NCBI GenBank assembly: GCA_039888615.1
Contig: JBDQQS010000016.1
Length of the DNA stretch: 64,000 nt
Strand: one strand, 5' to 3'
From: Flavimaribacter sp039888615
Lineage (GTDB): Bacteria; Pseudomonadota; Alphaproteobacteria; Rhizobiales; Rhizobiaceae
A model generated the notes under the pieces. That model saw only the letters and a list, made by a program, of their open reading frames with translations, had not been told where the DNA came from and ran no database searches. Position numbers and translations under genes: made by a program. Of this stretch, positions 60,301 to 64,000 are shown in pieces (within the stretch, counting starts at the first letter, position 1; each line of letters begins with the position of its first letter).

Positions 60301-61929
60301 TTATTCGCTCACCACGCCTTCCGGCGCGGTTTCCAGATTGAAGGCAGCGGCCATCAGCGCCCTGGTGTAGTCGGTCTGCGGGTGATCGAAGATCTGATCG
60401 GACGGTCCCTGTTCGACGATCTTGCCATTGCGCATCACGATAACATTGTTCGCCAGCGCGCGAACCACCTTCAGGTCGTGGCTGATAAACAGATAGGCGA
60501 GATTATGCCTGGTCTGCAGCGTACGCAGCAGATCCACCACCTGGGCCTGCACGCTCATGTCGAGCGCCGAGGTCGGTTCGTCCAGCATCACGAAACGCGG
60601 GCTGAGCACCATGGCGCGGGCAATGGCGATGCGTTGGCGCTGGCCGCCGGAAAACTCGTGCGGATAACGCCACCGGGTCGCAGGATCCAGCCCCACTTCC
60701 TCGAGCGCTCCGACGACCTTGCGGTCGCGTGCGTCCGCATCGAGGCCCGGTTCGTGGATGCGCAGGCCTTCCGCGACGATCTCGGAGATAGACATGCGCG
60801 GGGACAGCGAGCCGAACGGATCCTGGAAGACGATCTGCATCTGGTCGCGCAGTGGCCGCATCTCGCGAAACGAGTAGCGCCCGATATCCTTGCCGACGAA
60901 ACCGATCTGTCCCTCCGACGAGATCATGCGCGTCAGCGCGAGGCCAAGCGTCGTCTTTCCGGAACCCGACTCTCCGACGATGCCGAGCGTCTGGCCGGCC
61001 CGCAAGGTCAGGTCGATGCCGTCCACCGCCTTGACGTGATCGACGGTCCGTCTCAGCAACCCCTTCTTGATCGGAAACCAGACCTTGACCTGTTTGCCTT
61101 CGATGACGATCGGCGCCGCATCGTCCGTCTCCGGCGGCGCGCCGCTTGGTTCGGCAGCCAGGAGATGTTTCGTGTAGTCATGGGACGGAGCAGTGAACAC
61201 GTCTTCCGTCACGCCTGATTCGACGATGCGGCCCCCGGTCATCACACAGACACGATCGCTGATCTTGCGGACGATCCCGAGATCGTGCGTGATGAACAGC
61301 ATCGACATGCCGTATTCCTGTTTCAGCTCGTCGAGAAGCGCCAGGATCTGTGCCTGCACCGTTACGTCCAGAGCCGTTGTCGGTTCGTCGGCGATCAGCA
61401 GTTTCGGACGGTTGGCGAGCGCCATGGCGATCATCACGCGCTGGCGCTGCCCGCCGGAAAGCTGGTGCGGATAGGAGGCGAGGCGTTGTTCCGCGTCGCG
61501 TATGCCGACCTGCTCCAGCAGTTCAAGCGTCCGCGCTTTGGACGCTTTCTCGCCCATGCCCTGATGAAGTTTCAGAACCTCGCCGATCTGCTTTTCGACA
61601 GTGTGGAGCGGATTGAGGGACGTCATGGGCTCCTGGAAAATAATGCCGATCTGGTTGCCGCGCACCTGTCGCATGCGTTTCTCGCCGGCGCTCAGAAGAT
61701 CGCCGCCCTCGAACATGATCTTGCCCGACGGATGGCTTGCCGCCGGATATTGCAGGAGCTTGAGCACAGACAGCGCCGTGACCGATTTGCCGGAGCCTGA
61801 TTCACCGACCAGCGCGACCGTTTCCCCGTTTGCGATGTCGAAGGACACGCGGTCGACGGCGAGCGTCTCGTTGTCGCCCTGACGAAAGAGCACGGACAGA
61901 TCGCGTATGGTGAGCAGCGGTTCGGTCAA
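60301..61929 (-). CDS. yejF: Peptide ABC transporter ATPase YejF (duplicated)
   Basis: A 542-aa ATPase with two full NBDs: Walker A GESGSGKSVTAL and GESGSGKTTLGL; signatures LSGGQRQRVMIAMAL and FSGGQRQRIAIARAM; Walker B KLLIADEPTTALD and FVMLDEPTSALD. OppD/OppF fused in one chain, the YejF form. Overlaps yejE by 4 nt. Confidence 0.93.
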   Translation of the reverse strand: MTEPLLTIRDLSVLFRQGDNETLAVDRVSFDIANGETVALVGESGSGKSVTALSVLKLLQYPAASHPSGKIMFEGGDLLSAGEKRMRQVRGNQIGIIFQEPMTSLNPLHTVEKQIGEVLKLHQGMGEKASKARTLELLEQVGIRDAEQRLASYPHQLSGGQRQRVMIAMALANRPKLLIADEPTTALDVTVQAQILALLDELKQEYGMSMLFITHDLGIVRKISDRVCVMTGGRIVESGVTEDVFTAPSHDYTKHLLAAEPSGAPPETDDAAPIVIEGKQVKVWFPIKKGLLRRTVDHVKAVDGIDLTLRAGQTLGIVGESGSGKTTLGLALTRMISSEGQIGFVGKDIGRYSFREMRPLRDQMQIVFQDPFGSLSPRMSISEIVAEGLRIHEPGLDADARDRKVVGALEEVGLDPATRWRYPHEFSGGQRQRIAIARAMVLSPRFVMLDEPTSALDMSVQAQVVDLLRTLQTRHNLAYLFISHDLKVVRALANNVIVMRNGKIVEQGPSDQIFDHPQTDYTRALMAAAFNLETAPEGVVSE

Positions 61930-63068
61930 CTGAATGTCTTTCGCGGGTCGAAGGCGTCGCGCGTGGCTTCGCCGATGAAGATCAGCAGAGACAGCATCAG
62001 CGAAATAATGACGAAGGCCGTGATGCCCAGCCAGGGCGACTGCAGATTGTTCTTGCCCTGCGCGATCAGTTCACCGAGCGACGGCGAGCCGGGCGGCAGG
62101 CCGAGTCCGAGGAAGTCGAGCGACGTCAGAGTCGCGATGGATCCCGACAGGATGAAGGGCAGGAAGGTCAGCGTCGCCACCATGGCGTTGGGCAGCAGGT
62201 GGCGATAGATGATTGTCGCGTTGCCAACGCCCAGCGCCCGCGCCGCGTTCACATATTCGAAATTGCGGGCGCGGAGGAATTCAGCCCTCACGACGCTGAC
62301 GAAGGCGACCCAGGAAAACAGCAGCATGATGCCGAGCAGCACCCAGAATCCCGGCGGGAGGATGGAAGCGATGATGATCAGCACATAGAGCACCGGCACG
62401 GCCGACCAGATTTCGATGAAGCGCTGGAACGTCAGATCGATCCAGCCGCCGAAGAAGCCCTGAATTGCGCCGAGCCACACGCCGACGACGGCGGAGAGCC
62501 CGGTCAGGATCAGACCGAACAGCACGGATATCCGAAACCCGTAGATGGCACGGGCCAGCACGTCGCGCGCCTGGTCGTCGGTGCCCAGCCAGTTGAGATT
62601 GCCGAGCGTGCAATCCGGGTCGTCACTGCCCTCCAGATAGGCGGAACAGCGCTGTTCCTTGTCCATCAGCCAGAAGGGCGGGGTGGGCGCCGAATGGGGC
62701 ACCTCGGAATTGCGGGTGAGATAGGAATAGCGGATCGGCGGCCACAGGATCCAGCCATTGTCCGTTATTTCCTGGTTGATCATCGGATCGCGATAGGCGG
62801 TCACGGCGTAGAAGCCGCCGAATTTCTCTTCCGGATAGTCGACGAGGACCGGAACCAGGAGTTCGCCCTTGTACCAGGCGAGCAGCGGCTTGTCGTTGGC
62901 GATGAATTCCGCGAACAGGCTGAGCACGAACAGCACGAGGAAGATCCACAGCGACCAGTAGCCGCGTCGGTTGGAGCGGAAATTCTGCCATCTTCGTTTC
63001 GTGGTTGGCGAGAAGAACCCTTTCGGAGGGCCATCGAGCGCCTTGGTTTTGTCGACCGTCTGTTCCAT
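61926..63068 (-). CDS. yejE: Peptide ABC transporter permease YejE
   Basis: A 380-aa DppC-type permease with six helices and a large periplasmic loop after helix 1 (residues about 60-180, with ITDNGWILWPPIRYSYL and LNWLGTDDQARDVLARAIYG), which is the YejE hallmark. EAA loop: EYVNAARALGVGNATIIYRHLL. Confidence 0.93.
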   Translation of the reverse strand: MEQTVDKTKALDGPPKGFFSPTTKRRWQNFRSNRRGYWSLWIFLVLFVLSLFAEFIANDKPLLAWYKGELLVPVLVDYPEEKFGGFYAVTAYRDPMINQEITDNGWILWPPIRYSYLTRNSEVPHSAPTPPFWLMDKEQRCSAYLEGSDDPDCTLGNLNWLGTDDQARDVLARAIYGFRISVLFGLILTGLSAVVGVWLGAIQGFFGGWIDLTFQRFIEIWSAVPVLYVLIIIASILPPGFWVLLGIMLLFSWVAFVSVVRAEFLRARNFEYVNAARALGVGNATIIYRHLLPNAMVATLTFLPFILSGSIATLTSLDFLGLGLPPGSPSLGELIAQGKNNLQSPWLGITAFVIISLMLSLLIFIGEATRDAFDPRKTFS

Positions 63069-63069
63069 G

Positions 63070-64000
63070 TCAGACGTCCCGCCGCTCGAAATCGATCCGT
63101 GGATCGATCCAGGTGTAGATCAGGTCCGAGACAAGGCCCACCACCAGCCCCATCAGAGAGAAGATGAACAGCGTCGCGAAAACAACCGGATAGTCGCGGT
63201 TGATCACAGACTTGTAGCCGAGCAGCCCGAGGCCATCGAGATTGAATATGGTCTCGATTAGCAGCGATCCGGAAAAGAAGGAGGAGATAAACGCCGCTGG
63301 AAAGCCGGCGATCACGATCAGCATGGCGTTGCGGAAGACATGACCGTAAAGAACCTGATTCTCTGTCAGTCCCTTGGCGCGCGCCGTCGTCACGTACTGT
63401 TTCCTGATTTCGTCGATGAAGGAATTCTTGGTCAGAAGCGTCGTTGTCGCAAAGGCCGCCAGTGAAAGCGCAAGCAGTGGCAATGTCAGGTGCCAGAAAT
63501 AGTCGAGGATTTTTTCCCACCAGGAAAGGTCCGAAAAATTCTCCGACACGAGACCGCGCAGCGGAAACACGTCAAAGAACGAACCGCCGGCAAACAGCAC
63601 GATCAGCAGTATGCCGAACAGGAAGCCGGGTATGGCGTAGGCGATGATGATCACGCCGGACGTCCATATGTCGAACCGCGACCCGTCCGTCACAGCCTTC
63701 TTGATCCCCAGCGGCACCGAGATGATGTAGGAAATGAGCAGGATCCAGATCCCCAGCGAGATGGAAACCGGTAGTTTCTCCTTGATCAGATCAATGACCG
63801 AAATATCGCGAAAGAAGCTCTCTCCGAAATCGAAGCGCATGAAATCCCACATCATTATGAAAAAGCGTTCCGTGGGCGGCTTGTCGAAGCCGAATTGTTT
63901 TTCGAGCTTTTTGATAAAGTCCGGATCGAGACCTTGCGCGCCCCGGTAGCTTGACGACGCGTCAGCGCCGCCCGCCGGCTGGTTCTGGAAATCGCCGCCG
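63070..64000 (-). CDS. yejB: Peptide ABC transporter permease YejB (5' end outside window)
   Basis: At least 310 codons of a DppB-type permease; the frame stays open through the window edge (AQGLDPDFIKKLEKQFGFDKPP precedes MMWDFMRFDFGESFF), so the N-terminal helix is cut off. EAA-like loop: KQYVTTARAKGLTENQVLYGHVF. yejA, the binding protein, would be expected just beyond the edge. Confidence 0.92.
   Translation of the reverse strand, partial: GGDFQNQPAGGADASSSYRGAQGLDPDFIKKLEKQFGFDKPPTERFFIMMWDFMRFDFGESFFRDISVIDLIKEKLPVSISLGIWILLISYIISVPLGIKKAVTDGSRFDIWTSGVIIIAYAIPGFLFGILLIVLFAGGSFFDVFPLRGLVSENFSDLSWWEKILDYFWHLTLPLLALSLAAFATTTLLTKNSFIDEIRKQYVTTARAKGLTENQVLYGHVFRNAMLIVIAGFPAAFISSFFSGSLLIETIFNLDGLGLLGYKSVINRDYPVVFATLFIFSLMGLVVGLVSDLIYTWIDPRIDFERRDV

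Noticed and set aside
1..64000. CRISPR arrays, tRNA/rRNA genes, prophage or complete insertion sequences
   Set aside because: No regularly spaced repeats, tRNA-like cloverleaf or transposase/integrase gene was recognised by eye; a covariance-model scan would be needed to exclude small RNA genes.

Overview
The window looks like a chromosomal segment of an alphaproteobacterium, most likely from the Hyphomicrobiales (Rhizobiales). The reasons are the GC-rich coding sequence, dense operons with 1-8 nt overlaps, a CpaA-F/TadBCD pilus locus, a full-length CtrA-like site (TTAA-N7-TTAA) upstream of cpaB, a NicR-like MarR regulator, and a YejABEF-type peptide importer. Genus cannot be fixed from the sequence. 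No rRNA, tRNA, intact IS or CRISPR array was recognised.

Region by region. (1) 1-3532 is accessory: a frameshifted GT32-like glycosyltransferase remnant, a Rid-family protein, an XRE/MmyB-type regulator divergent from a small membrane protein with a clear operator between them, and a lower-GC orphan membrane protein. (2) 3533-23088 looks like one catabolic regulon for nicotinamide/nicotinate. It has ferredoxin-NADP reductase (fpr), a tight five-gene operon (FAD subunit, [2Fe-2S]+molybdopterin hydroxylase, 6-hydroxynicotinate-reductase-like protein, UPF0280/ApbE-like protein, AA_synth/DUF1185 protein), a divergent marR-pncA pair, a branched-chain-amino-acid-type ABC importer livJHMGF, an uncharacterised membrane/PCuAC-like pair, and hyuAB of the hydantoinase/oxoprolinase family. 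Four palindromes of the TTTGTATACAAA type lie upstream of fpr, the oxidoreductase operon/marR, livJ and hyuA, and tie these units together. (3) 23106-32068 carries a class III adenylate cyclase, a PAS-LuxR regulator divergent from a second Liv-type ABC importer with an alpha/beta hydrolase, and a HisC-like aminotransferase. (4) 32224-33481 is a scar: an in-frame chimera of a PLP-dependent decarboxylase/lyase core and a PotC-like permease C-terminus, next to an oppositely oriented PotB-like C-terminus. (5) 33499-44242 has slyX, a thioesterase, an iron alcohol dehydrogenase, and a nucleoside uptake and salvage locus (ABC ATPase, two permeases, cdd, purine nucleoside phosphorylase, deoA; then upp and deoB on the other strand). 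(6) 44366-56311 is a complete Tad/Flp pilus locus, including a 57-aa Flp pilin. (7) 56650-64000 has an M17 leucyl aminopeptidase, a MarR protein, an NlpC/P60 hydrolase, a 2-hydroxyacid dehydrogenase and the yejFEB genes, with yejB cut by the window end.

The most interesting proposal is a reductive nicotinate pathway working in what is probably an aerobe. Nicotinamide would be deamidated by PncA, nicotinate hydroxylated to 6-hydroxynicotinate by the Mo enzyme, and the ring reduced by the Hnr-like protein with electrons from NADPH via Fpr and a ferredoxin. HyuAB is a candidate to open the resulting lactam, and LivJHMGF may import the substrate. UPF0280 and DUF1185 have no assigned function in this setting and are candidates for cofactor attachment or a missing step. 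Family assignments come from motifs in the translations; pathway roles are inference.
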